Shown one piece after another: positions 39,892 through 49,860 of a stretch of DNA of 64,000 nt. A program made the position numbers and the translations under genes. Each line of letters begins with the position of its first letter. Position 1 is the first letter of the stretch. The stretch covers positions 124,001 to 188,000 of the forward strand of contig JAWQEG010000004.1 in NCBI GenBank assembly GCA_033782935.1, written 5' to 3'. Under the pieces are notes generated by a model. The model saw nothing but the letters and a program-made list of their open reading frames with translations. It was not told where the DNA came from and did no database searches. The stretch is from Petrolisthes cinctipes (Eukaryota; Arthropoda; Malacostraca; Decapoda; Porcellanidae).

Positions 39892-42376
39892 TGTACAGAT
39901 TGCTTCTGGGACCCCAAAATATTGAATTTTCGGGTGTTTTGAGCCTGAATTTGAGATATAAACGGGTACAGAAGATACATGCACGTATCGACTTTGGGCA
40001 CCAAAAATATCGATTTTCAGCATGTTTTGGGCCTGAATTTTGAAAATACTCTAACACGGAGTAGGCATGTACAGATCGCTTCTGGGACCCCAAAATATCG
40101 AATTTTCGGGATTTTAGGGCCAGAATTTGAGGTATAAACGGGTACAGAAGATGCATGCACATATCGACTTTTGGGCACCTAAAATATCGATTTTCAGTAT
40201 GTTTTTGGCCTGTATTTTGAAAATACTCTAACACGGAGTAGGCATGTACAGATACCTTCTGGGACCTCTAAATATCGAATTTTCGGGTGTTTTGGGACTG
40301 AATTTGAGATATCGACTTTTTGGCACCTAAAAGATCGATTTTTAGCATGTTTTTAGCCTATATTTTGAAAATATTCTAGCACTGTACAGATTGCTTCTGG
40401 GACCCCAAAATATTGAATTTTCGGGTGTTTTGAGCCTGAATTTGAGATATAAACGGGTACAGAAGATACATGCACATATTGACTTTGGGCACCAAAAATA
40501 TCGATTTTCAGCATGTTTTGGGCCTGAATTTTGAAAATACTCTAACACGGAGTAGGCATGTACAGATCGCTTCTGGGACCCCAAAATATCGAATTTTCGG
40601 GTGTTTAGGGCCAGAATTTGAGGTATAAACGGGAACAGAAGATGCATGCACTTATCGCCTTTTGGGCACCTAAAAGATCGATTTTCAGTATGTTTTTGGT
40701 CTGTATTTTGAAAATACTCTAACACGTAGTAGGCATGTACAGATACCTTCTGGGACCTCTAAATATCGAATTTTCGGATGTTTTGGGACTGAATTTGAGA
40801 TATCGATTTTTTGGCACCTAAAATGTCGATTTTTAGCATGTTTTTAGCCTATATTTTGAAAATATTCTAGCACTGTGTAGGCATGTACAGATTGCTTCTG
40901 GGACCCCAAAATATTGAATTTTCGGGTGTTTTGAGCCTGAATTTGAGATATAAACGGGTACAGAAGATACATGCACATTTTGACTTTGGGCATCTAAAAT
41001 ATCGATTTTCAGCATGTTTTGGGCCTGTATTTTGAAAATACTCTAACACTGAGTAGGCATGTACAGATTGCTTCTGGGACCCCAAAATATTGAATTTTCG
41101 GGTGTTTTGAGCCTGAATTTGAGATATAAACGGGTACTGAAGATGCATGCACATATCGACTTTTGTGCACCTAAAAGATCGATTTTCAGTATGTTTTGAG
41201 CATGTATTTTGAAAATACTCTAACACGGAGTATACATGTACAAATCGCTTCTGGGACCCCTAAATATCGAATTTTCGGGTGTTTTGGGACTGAATTTGAG
41301 ATATCGACTTTTTAGCACCTAAAAGATCGATTTTTAGCATGTTTTTAGCCTATATTTTGAAAATATTCTAGCACTGTACAGATTGCTTCTGGGACCCCAA
41401 AATATTGAATTTTCGGGTGTTTTTAGCCTGAATTTGAGATATAAACGGGTACAGAAGATACATGCACATATTGACTTTAGGCACCAAAAATATCGATTTT
41501 CAGTATATTTTGGGCCTGAATTTTGAAAATACTCTAACACGGAGTAGGCATGTACAGATCGCTTCTGGGACCCCAAAATATCGAATTTTCGGGTGTTTAG
41601 GGCCAGAATTTGAGATATAAACGGGTACAGAAGATGCATGCACATATCGACTTTTGGGCACCTAAAAGATCGATTTTCAGTATGTTTTTGTCCTGTATTT
41701 TGAAAATACTCTAACACGGAGTAGGCATGTACAGATACCTTCTGGGACCTCTAAATATCGAATTTTCGGGTGTTTTGGGACTGAATTTGAGATATCGATT
41801 TTTTGGCACCTAAAATGTCGATTTTTAGCATGTTTTTAGCCTATATTTTGAAAATGTTCTAGCACTGTGTAGGCATGTACAGATTGCTTCTGGGACCCCA
41901 AAATATTGAATTTTCGGGTGTTTTGAGCCTGAATTTGAGATATAAACGGGTACAGAAGATACATGCACATATTGACTTTGGGCATCTAAAATATCGATTT
42001 TCAGCATGTTTTGGGCCTGTATTTTGAAAATACTCTAACACTGAGTAGGCATGTACAGATTGCTTCTGGGACCCCAAAATATTGAATTTTCGGGTGTTTT
42101 GAGCCTGAATTTGAGATATAAACGGGTACTGAAGATGCATGCACATATCGACTTTTGGGCACCTAAAAGATCGATTTTCAGTATGTTTTAAGCATGTATT
42201 TTGAAAATACTCTAACACGGAGTAGGCATGTACAGATCGCTTCTGGGAACCCTAAATATCGAATTTTCGGGTGTTTTGGGACTGAATTTGTGATATCGAC
42301 TTTTTGGCACCTAAAAGATCGATTTTTAGCATGTTTTTAACCTATATTTTGAAAATATTCTAGCACTGAGTAGGCA
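39892..42376 (+). repeat. Alternating beta/alpha trimers
   Basis: Units start at 39892 (beta; CACGTATCGACTTTGGG, GAGGTATAAAC), 40383 (beta; GAGGTATAAAC, CACTTATCGCC), 40884 (alpha; GAGTATACATG), 41375 (beta; GTTTTTAGCCTG) and 41876 (alpha with beta-like TTTTGGGCACC in M2). Lengths are 491, 501, 491, 501 and 501. The first three junctions into beta units carry the 10-bp deletion. Confidence 0.86.
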
Positions 42377-43368
42377 TGTACAGATTGCTTCTGGGACCCC
42401 AAAATATTGAATTTTCGGGTTTTTTGAGCCTGAATTTGAGATATAAACGGGTACAGAAGATACATGCACATATTGACTTTGGGCACCAAAAATATCGATT
42501 TTCAGCATGTTTTGGGCCTGAATTTTGAAAATACTCTAACACGGAGTAGGCATGTACAGATCGCTTCTGGGACCCCAAAATATCGAATTTTCGGGTGTTT
42601 AGGGCCAGAATTTGAGGTATGAACGGGTACAGAAGATGCATGCACATATCGACTTTTGGGCACCTAAAAGATCGATTTTCAGTATGTTTTTGGCCTGTAT
42701 TTTGAAAATACTCTAACACGGAGTAGGCATGTACAGATACCTTCTGGGACCTCTAAATATCGAATTTTCGGGTGTTTTGGGACTGAATTTGAGATATCGA
42801 TTTTTTGGCACCTAAAATGTCGATTTTCAGCATGTTTTGGGCCTGAATTTTGAAAATACTCTAACACGGAGTAGGCATGTACAGATCGCTTCTGGGACCC
42901 CAAAATATCGAATTTTCGGGTGTTTTGAGCCTGAATTTGAGATATAAACGGGTACAGAAGATACATGCACATATTGACTTTGGGCATCTAAAATATCGAT
43001 TTTCAGCATGTTTTGGGCCTGTATTTTGAAAATACTCTAACACTGAGTAGGCATGTACAGATTGCTTCTGGGACCCCAAAATATTGAATTTTCGGGTGTT
43101 TTGAGCCTGAATTTGAGATATAAACGGGTACTGAAGATGCATGCACATATCGACTTTTGTGCACCTAAAAGATCGATTTTCAGTATGTTTTGAGCATGTA
43201 TTTTGAAAATACTCTAACACGGAGTATACATGTACAGATCGCTTTTGGGACCCCTAAATATCGAATTTTCGGGTGTTTTGGGACTGAATTTGAGATATCG
43301 ACTTTTTGGCACCTAAAAGATCGATTTTTAGCATGTTTTTAGCCTATATTTTGAAAATATTCTAGCAC
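42377..43368 (+). repeat. 992-bp six-monomer stretch with M3/M1 chimera
   Basis: M1-beta and M2-beta (GAGGTATGAAC) are followed by a monomer that starts as M3-beta (CAGATACC, AATGTCG) but near 42825 becomes the back of M1-beta (TTTTCAGCATGTTTTGGGCC, CCTGAATTTTG). A full alpha trimer follows, starting with CAGATCGC. The total equals 501+491, so the swap kept length and phase, as expected from gene conversion or a register-preserving exchange. Confidence 0.85.
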
Positions 43369-44044
43369 TGTACAGATTGCTTCTGGGACCCCAAAATGTT
43401 GAATTTTCGGGTGTTTTGAGCCTGAATTTGAGATATAAACGGGTACAGAAGATACATGCACATATTGACTTTGGGCACCAAAAATATCGATTTTCAGCAT
43501 GTTTTGGGCCTGAATTTTGAAAATGCTCTAACACGGAGTAGGCATGTACAGATCGCTTCTGGGACCCCAAAATATTGAATTTTCGGGTGTTTTGAGCCTG
43601 AATTTGAGATATAAACGGGTACAGAAGATACATGCACATATTGACTTTGGGCACCAAAAATATCGATTTTCAGCATGTTTTGGGCCTGAATTTTGAAAAT
43701 ACTCTAACACGGAGTAGGCATGTACAGATCGCTTCTGGACCCCAAAATATCGAATTTTCGGGTGTTTAGGGCCAGAATTTGAGATATAAACGGGTACAGA
43801 AGATGCATGCACATATCGACTTTTGGGCACCTAAGAGATCGATTTTCAGTATGTTTTTGGCCTGTATTTCTAAAATACTCTAACACGGAGTAGGCATGAA
43901 CAGATACCTTCTGGGTCCTCTAAATATCGAATTTTCGGGTGTTTTGGGACTGAATTTGAGATATCGATTTTTTGGCACATAAAATGTCGATTTTTAGCAT
44001 GTTTTTAGCCTATATTTTGAAAATATTCTAGCACTGTGTAGGCA
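43369..44044 (+). repeat. 676-bp tetramer M1-M1-M2-M3 (beta)
   Basis: Two M1-beta monomers in succession, the second starting CAGATCGC, then M2-beta with a one-base loss (GCTTCTGGACCCC) and the private CCTAAGAGATCG and GTATTTCTAAAATAC, then M3-beta (GGCATGAACAG, CTGGGTCC). CCTAAGAGATC and TTTCTAAAATAC recur at about 47.15, 49.14 and 51.28 kb. Confidence 0.85.
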
Positions 44045-45046
44045 TGTACAGATTGCTTCTGGGACCCCAAAATATTGAATTTTCGGGTGTTTTGAGCCTG
44101 AATTTGAGATATAAACGGGTACAGAAGATACATGCACATATTGACTTTGGGCATCTAAAATAACGATTTTTAGCATGTTTTGGGCCTGTATTTTGAAAAT
44201 ACTCTAACACTGAGTAGGCATGTACAGATTGCTTCTGGGACCCCAAAATATTGAATTTTCGGGTGTTTTGAGCCTGATTTTGAGATATAAACGGGTACTG
44301 AAGATGCATGCACATATCGACTTTTGTGCACCTAAAAGATCGATTTTCAGTATGTTTTGAGCATGTATTTTGAAAATACTCTAACACGGAGTAGGCATGT
44401 ACAGATCGCTTCTGGGACCCCTAAATATCGAATTTTCGGGTGTTTTGGGACTGAATTTGAGATATCGACTTTTTGGCACCTAAAAGATCGATTTTTAGCA
44501 TGTTTTTAGCCTATATTTTGAAAATATTCTAGCACTGAGTAGGCATGTACAGATTGCTTCTGGGACCCCAAAATATTGAATTTTCGGGTGTTTTGAGCCT
44601 GAATTTGAGATATAAACGGGTACAGAAGATACATGCACATATTGACTTTGGGCATCTAAAATATCGATTTTCAGCATGTTTTGGGCCTGTATTTTGAAAA
44701 TACTCTAACACTGAGTAGGCATGTACAGATTGCTTCTGGGACCCCAAAATATTGATTTTTCGGGTGTTTTGAGCCTGAATTTGAGATATAAACGGGTACT
44801 GAAGATGCATGCACATATCGACTTTTGTGCACCTAAAAGATCGATTTTCAGTATGTTTTGAGCATGTATTTTGAAAATACTCTAACACGGAGTAGGCATG
44901 TACAGATCGCTTCTGGGACCCCTAAATATCGAATTTTCGGGTGTTTTGGGACTGAATTTGAGATATCGACTTTTTGGCACCTAAAAGATCGATTTTTAGC
45001 ATGTTTTTAGCCTATATTTTGAAAATATTCTAGCACTGAGTAGGCA
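44045..45046 (+). repeat. Two alpha HOR units
   Basis: Units at 44045-44545 (AAAATAACGATTTTTAGC and CCTGATTTTGAG) and 44546-45046 (ATATTGATTTTTC). Both are otherwise standard alpha. Confidence 0.87.
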
Positions 45047-45370
45047 TGTACAGATTGCTTCTGGGACCCCAAAATATTGAATTTTCGGGTGTTTTGAGCC
45101 TGAATTTGAGATATAAACGGGTACAGAAGATACATGCACATATTGACTTTGGGCACCAAAAATATCGATTTTCAGCATGTTTTGGGCCTGAATTTTGAAA
45201 ATAATCTAACACGGAGTAGGCTTGTACAGATACCTTCTGGGACCTCTAAATATCGAATTTTCGGGTGTTTTGGGACTGAATTTGAGATATCGATTTTTTG
45301 GCACCTAAAATGTCGATTTTTAGCATGTTTTTAGCCTATATTTTGAAAATATTCTAGCACTGTGTAGGCA
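45047..45370 (+). repeat. 324-bp dimer M1beta-M3beta
   Basis: M1-beta with GAAAATAATCTAACACGG and GGCTTGTACAG is joined to M3-beta. The AATAATCTAAC variant also marks the M1-M3 dimers at 57974 and 62740, which suggests that these three dimers share one origin. Confidence 0.87.
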
Positions 45371-45872
45371 TGTACAGATTGCTTCTGGGACCCCAAAATA
45401 TTGAATTTTCGGGTGTTTTGAGCCTGAATTTGAGATATAAACGGGTACAGAAGATACATGCACATATTGACTTTGGGCATCTAAAATATTCGATTTTCAG
45501 CATGTTTTGGGCCTGTATCTTGAAAATACTCTAACACTGAGTAGGCATGTACAGATTGCTTCTGGGACCCCAAAATATTGAATTTTCGGGTGTTTTGAGC
45601 CTGAATTTGAGATATAAACGGGTACTGAAGATGCATGCACATATCGACTTTTGTGCACCTAAAAGATCGATTTTCAGTATGTTTTGAGCATGTATTTTGA
45701 AAATACTCTAACACGGAGTAGGCATGTACAGATCGCTTCTGGGACCCCTAAATATCGAATTTTCGGGTGTTTTGGGACTGAATTTGAGATATCGACTTTT
45801 TGGCACCTAAAAGATCGATTTTTAGCATGTTTTTAGCCTATATTTTGAAAATATTCTAGCACTGAGTAGGCA

Positions 45873-45960
45873 TGTACAGATTGCTTCTGGGACCCCAAAA
45901 TATTGAATTTTCGGGTGTTTTGAGCCTGAATTTGAGATATAAACGGGTACAGAAGATACA
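45873..45960 (+). repeat. 88-bp half-unit A of monomer M1
   Basis: First half of the 176-bp monomer. Aligned without gaps to the next 88 bases, about 56 of 88 positions match by hand count. The best-conserved core is AAAATAT near base 25 and TGTTTTG(A/G)GCCTG near base 44 of each half. This indicates that the monomer began as a duplicated 88-bp sequence. Confidence 0.85.
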
Positions 45961-46048
45961 TGCACATATTGACTTTGGGCATCTAAAATATCGATTTTCA
46001 GCATGTTTTGGGCCTGTATTTTGAAAATACTCTAACACTGAGTAGGCA
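45961..46048 (+). repeat. 88-bp half-unit B of monomer M1
   Basis: Second half, starting TGCACATATTGACTTTGGGC against TGTACAGATTGCTTCTGGGA in half A. The first 60 bases of the two halves are clearly related, and the last 25 have diverged most. The 29-bp deletion of M3 spans the A/B junction. Confidence 0.85.
46016..46030. other. 15-bp dyad in M1/M2 (GTATTTT-G-AAAATAC)
   Basis: A perfect inverted repeat with 7-base arms around one central base. The same 15 bases occur in M2 of this unit at 46193-46207. M1 of the beta haplotype reads GAATTTTGAAAATAC and keeps only five paired bases. Short dyads are a known feature of many centromeric satellites; no function is shown here. Confidence 0.75.
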
Positions 46049-46225
46049 TGTACAGATTGCTTCTGGGACCCCAAAATATTGAATTTTCGGGTGTTTTGAG
46101 CCTGAATTTGAGATATAAACGGGTACTGAAGATGCATGCACATATCGACTTTTGTGCACCTAAAAGATCGATTTTCAGTATGTTTTGAGCATGTATTTTG
46201 AAAATACTCTAACACGGAGTAGGCA
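46049..46225 (+). repeat. Monomer M2, alpha (177 bp)
   Basis: Second monomer. It is one base longer than M1 because of an extra T in GACTTTTGTGCACC. It contains the 8-bp palindrome TGCATGCA, which M1 and M3 lack, so a GCATGC site normally occurs once per HOR. The A half resembles M1 (TTTTGAGCCTG), while the B half (TAAAAGATCGATTTTCAG) resembles M3. Confidence 0.93.
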
Positions 46226-46373
46226 TGTACAGATCGCTTCTGGGACCCCTAAATATCGAATTTTCGGGTGTTTTGGGACTGAATTTGAGATATCGACTTT
46301 TTGGCACCTAAAAGATCGATTTTTAGCATGTTTTTAGCCTATATTTTGAAAATATTCTAGCACTGAGTAGGCA
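46226..46373 (+). repeat. Monomer M3, alpha (148 bp, shortened)
   Basis: Third monomer, equal to a 177-bp monomer minus 29 bases. GAGATAT joins directly to CGACTTTTTGG, whereas M1 and M2 have AAACGGGTAC and the following bases between them. ATAT stands at both edges of the missing segment in the long monomers, so the deletion probably arose between these short repeats. M3 also differs by CATGTTTTTAGCCTATATT and by ATATTCTAGCACTG at its end. Confidence 0.93.
46341..46355. other. 15-bp dyad in M3 (ATATTTT-G-AAAATAT)
   Basis: The same place in M3 has A and T at the two outer positions where M1 and M2 have G and C, so the outer pair has changed on both sides and the 7-base arms stay perfect. This M3 form recurs at nearly every unit of the window. 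Confidence 0.75.
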
Positions 46374-48367
46374 TGTACAGATTGCTTCTGGGACCCCAAA
46401 ATATTGAATTTTCGGGTGTTTTGAGCCTGAATTTGAGATATAAACGGGTACAGAAGATACATGCACATATTGACTTTGGGCATCTAAAATATCGATTTTC
46501 AGCATGTTTTGGGCCTGTATTTTGAAAATACTCTAACACTGAGTAGGCATGTACAGATTGCTTCTGGGACCCCAAAATATTGAATTTTCGGGTGTTTTGA
46601 GCCTGAATTTGAGATATAAACGGGTACTGAAGATGCATGCACATATCGACTTTTGGGCACCTAAAAGATCGATTTTCAGTATGTTTTGAGCGTGTATTTT
46701 GAAAATACTCTAACACGGAGTAGGCATGTACAGATCGCTTCTGGGACCCCTAAATATCGAATTTTCGGGTGTTTTGGGACTGAATTTGAGATATCGACTT
46801 TTTGGCACCTAAAAGATCGATTTTTAGCATGTTTTTAGCCTATATTTTGAAAATATTCTAGCACTGTACAGATTGCTTCTGGGACCCCAAAATATTGAAT
46901 TTTCGGGTGTTTTGAGCCTGAATTTGAGATATAAACGGGTACAGAAGATACATGCACATATTGACTTTGTGCACCAAAAATATCGATTTTCAGCATGTTT
47001 TGGGCCTGAATTTTGAAAATACTCTAACACGGAGTAGGCATGTACAGATCGCTTCTGGGACCCCAAAATATCGAATTTTCGGGTGTTTTGAGCCTGAATT
47101 TGAGATATAAACGGGTACAGAAGATACATGCACATATCGACTTTTGGGCACCTAAGAGATCAATTTTCAGTATGTTTTTGGCCTGTATTTCTAAAATACT
47201 CTAACACGGAGTAGGCATGTACAGATACCTTCTGGGACCTATAAATATCGAATTTTCGGGTGTTTTGGGACTGAATTTGAGATATCGATTTTTTGGCACC
47301 TAAAATGTCGATTTTTAGCATGTTTTTAGTCTATATTTTGAAAATATTCTAGCACTGTGTAGGCATGTACAGATTGCTTCTGGGACCCCAAAATATTGAA
47401 TTTTCGGGTGTTTTGAGCCTGAATTTGAGATATAAACGGGTACAGAAGATACATGCACATATTGACTTTGGGCATCTAAAATATCGATTTTCAGCATGTT
47501 TTGGGCCTGTATCTTGAAAATACTCTAACACTGAGTAGGCATGTACAGATTGCTTCTGGGACCCCAAAATATTGAATTTTCGGGTGTTTTGAGCCTGAAT
47601 TTGAGATATAAACGGGTACTGAAGATGCATGCACATATCGACTTTTGTGCACCTAAAAGATCGATTTTCAGTATGTTTTGAGCATGTATTTTGAAAATAC
47701 TCTAACACGGAGTAGGCATGTACAGATCGCTTCTGGGACCCCTAAATATCGAATTTTCGGGTGTTTTGGGACTGAATTTGAGATATCGACTTTTTGGCAC
47801 CTAAAAGATCGATTTTTAGCATGTTTTTAGCCTATATTTTGAAAATATTCTAGCACTGAGTAGGCATGTACAGATTGCTTCTGGGACCCCAAAATATTGA
47901 ATTTTCGGGTGTTTTGAGCCTGAATTTGAGATATAAACGGGTACAGAAGATACATGCACATATTGACTTTGGGCATCTAAAATATCGATTTTCAGCATGT
48001 TTTGGGCCTGTATTTTGAAAATACTCTTAGACGGAGTAGGCATGTACAGATTGCTTCTGGGACCCCAAAATATTGAATTTTCGGGTGTTTTGAGCCTGAA
48101 TTTGAGATATAAACGGGTACTGAAGATGCATGCACATATAGACTTTTGTGCACCTAAAAGATCGATTTTCAGTATGTTTTGAGCATGTATTTTGAAAATA
48201 CTCTAACACGGAGTAGGCATGTACAGATCGCTTCTGGGACCCCTAAATATCGAATTTTCGGGTGTTTTGGGACTGAATTTGAGATATCGACTTTTTGGCA
48301 CCTAAAAGATCGATTTTTAGCATGTTTTTAGCCTATATTTTGAAAATATTCTAGCACTGAGTAGGCA
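46374..48367 (+). repeat. 1,994-bp tandem duplication, copy 1
   Basis: Four units: 46374-46864 (alpha; M2 with TTTTGGGCACC and GAGCGTGTATT), 46865-47365 (M1-beta with TTTGTGCACC, an M1-front monomer switching to M2-beta with CCTAAGAGATCAATT and TTTCTAAAATAC, and M3 with ACCTATAAATATCG and TTTTTAGTCTATATT), 47366-47866 (alpha) and 47867-48367 (alpha). 491+501+501+501 equals the offset of 1,994. Confidence 0.9.
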
Positions 48368-49860
48368 TGTACAGATTGCTTCTGGGACCCCAAAATATTG
48401 AATTTTCGGGTGTTTTGAGCCTGAATTTGAGATATAAATGGGTACAGAAGATACATGCACATATTGACTTTGGGCATCTAAAATATCGATTTTCAGCATG
48501 TTTTGGGCCTGTATTTTGAAAATACTCTAACACTGAGTAGGCATGTACAGATTGCTTCTGGGACCCCAAAATATTGAATTTTCGGGTGTTTTGAGCCTGA
48601 ATTTGAGATATAAACGGGTACTGAAGATGCATGCACATATCGACTTTTGGGCACCTAAAAGATCGATTTTCAGTATGTTTTGATCGTGTATTTTGAAAAT
48701 ACTCTAACACGGAGTAGGCATGTACAGATCGCTTCTGGGACCCCTAAATATCGAATTTTCGGGTGTTTTGGGACTGAATTTGAGATATCGACTTTTTGGC
48801 ACCTAAAAGACCGATTTTTAGCATGTTTTTAGCCTATATTTTGAAAATATTCTAGCACTGTACAGATTGCTTCTGGGACCCCAAAATATTGAATTTTCGG
48901 GTGTTTTGAGCCTGAATTTGAGATATAAACGGGTACAGAAGATACATGCACATATTGACTTTGTGCACCAAAAATATCGATTTTCAGCATGTTTTGGGCC
49001 TGAATTTTGAAAATACTCTAACACGGAGTAGGCATGTACAGATCGCTTCTGGGACCCCAAAATATCGAATTTTCGGGTGTTTTGAGCCTGAATTTGAGAT
49101 ATAAACGGGTACAGAAGATACATGCACATATCGACTTTTGGGCACCTAAGAGATCAATTTTCAGTATGTTTTTGGCCTGTATTTCTAAAATACTCTAACA
49201 CGGAGTAGGCATGTACAGATACCTTCTGGGACCTATAAATATCGAATTTTCGGGTGTTTTGGGACTGAATTTGAGATATCGATTTTTTGGCACCTAAAAT
49301 GTCGATTTTTAGCATGTTTTTAGTCTATATTTTGAAAATATTCTAGCACTGTGTAGGCATGTACAGATTGCTTCTGGGACCCCAAAATATTGAATTTTCG
49401 GGTGTTTTGAGCCTGAATTTGAGATATAAACGGGTACAGAAGATACATGCACATATTGACTTTGGGCATCTAAAATATCGATTTTCAGCATGTTTTGGGC
49501 CTGTATTTTGAAAATACTCTAACACTGAGTAGGCATGTACAGATTGCTTCTGGGACCCCAAAATATTGAATTTTCGGGTGTTTTGAGCCTGAATTTGAGA
49601 TATAAACGGGTATTGAAGATGCATGCACATATCGACTTTTGTGCACCTAAAAGATCGATTTTCAGTATGTTTTGAGCATGTATTTTGAAAATACTCTAAC
49701 ACGGAGTAGACATGTACAGATCGCTTCTGGGACCCATAAATATCGAATTTTCGGGTGTTTTGGGACTGAATTTGAGATATCGACTTTTTGGCACCTAAAA
49801 GATCGATTTTTAGCATGTTTTTAGCCTATATTTTGAAAATATTCTAGCACTGAGTAGGCA
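48368..49860 (+). repeat. 1,994-bp tandem duplication, copy 2
   Basis: Units at 48368-48858, 48859-49359 and 49360-49860. The first two reproduce the rare variants of 46374-47365 in order (GTGTATTTTG after TTTTGA, TTTGTGCACC, CCTAAGAGATCAATT, ACCTATAAATATCG, TTTTTAGTCTATATT). The third is alpha with GGTATTGAAG and GAGTAGACATG and differs from its counterpart, so close identity ends near 49.5 kb. Confidence 0.88.

Larger units (their letters stand above)
45873..46048 (+). repeat. Monomer M1, alpha (176 bp)
   Basis: First monomer of the trimer. It carries TTG where M2-beta and M3 carry TCG at three places (CAGATTGC, ATATTGAA, ATATTGAC), so it looks CpG-depleted. It has GATACATGCAC rather than the GATGCATGCAC of M2. 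It ends with ACACTGAGTAGGCA. Its two 88-bp halves align without gaps. Confidence 0.93.
45371..46373 (+). repeat. Two alpha HOR units
   Basis: Units at 45371-45872 (502 bases; one T inserted in AAAATATTCGATT, and GTATCTTGAAAATAC in M1) and 45873-46373 (the alpha example described above). Confidence 0.88.
45873..46373 (+). repeat. Representative alpha-haplotype HOR unit (501 bp)
   Basis: A clean example of the alpha trimer: M1 176, M2 177 and M3 148 bases. Diagnostic alpha states are GGGCATCTAAAATATC and CCTGTATTTTG in M1; CAGATTGC, GGGTACTGAAG, TTTTGTGCACC and TTTTGAGCATG in M2; and CAGATCGC, ACCCCTAAATATCG and CCTAAAAGATCG in M3. Alpha units dominate 43-50 kb and are common everywhere. Neighbours on both sides (45371-45872 and 46374-46864) are also alpha. 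Confidence 0.95.

Noticed and set aside
45873..46048. CENP-B box
   Set aside because: The motif TTCG-N4-A-N2-CGGG is not met on either strand. ATAAACGGG matches only the ANNCGGG end, and TTTTCGGGTG has the wrong spacing.
45873..46048. TATA box or promoter at GATATAAAC
   Set aside because: AT-rich strings are expected at this composition. No linked start site, pol III box or conserved downstream element was seen.
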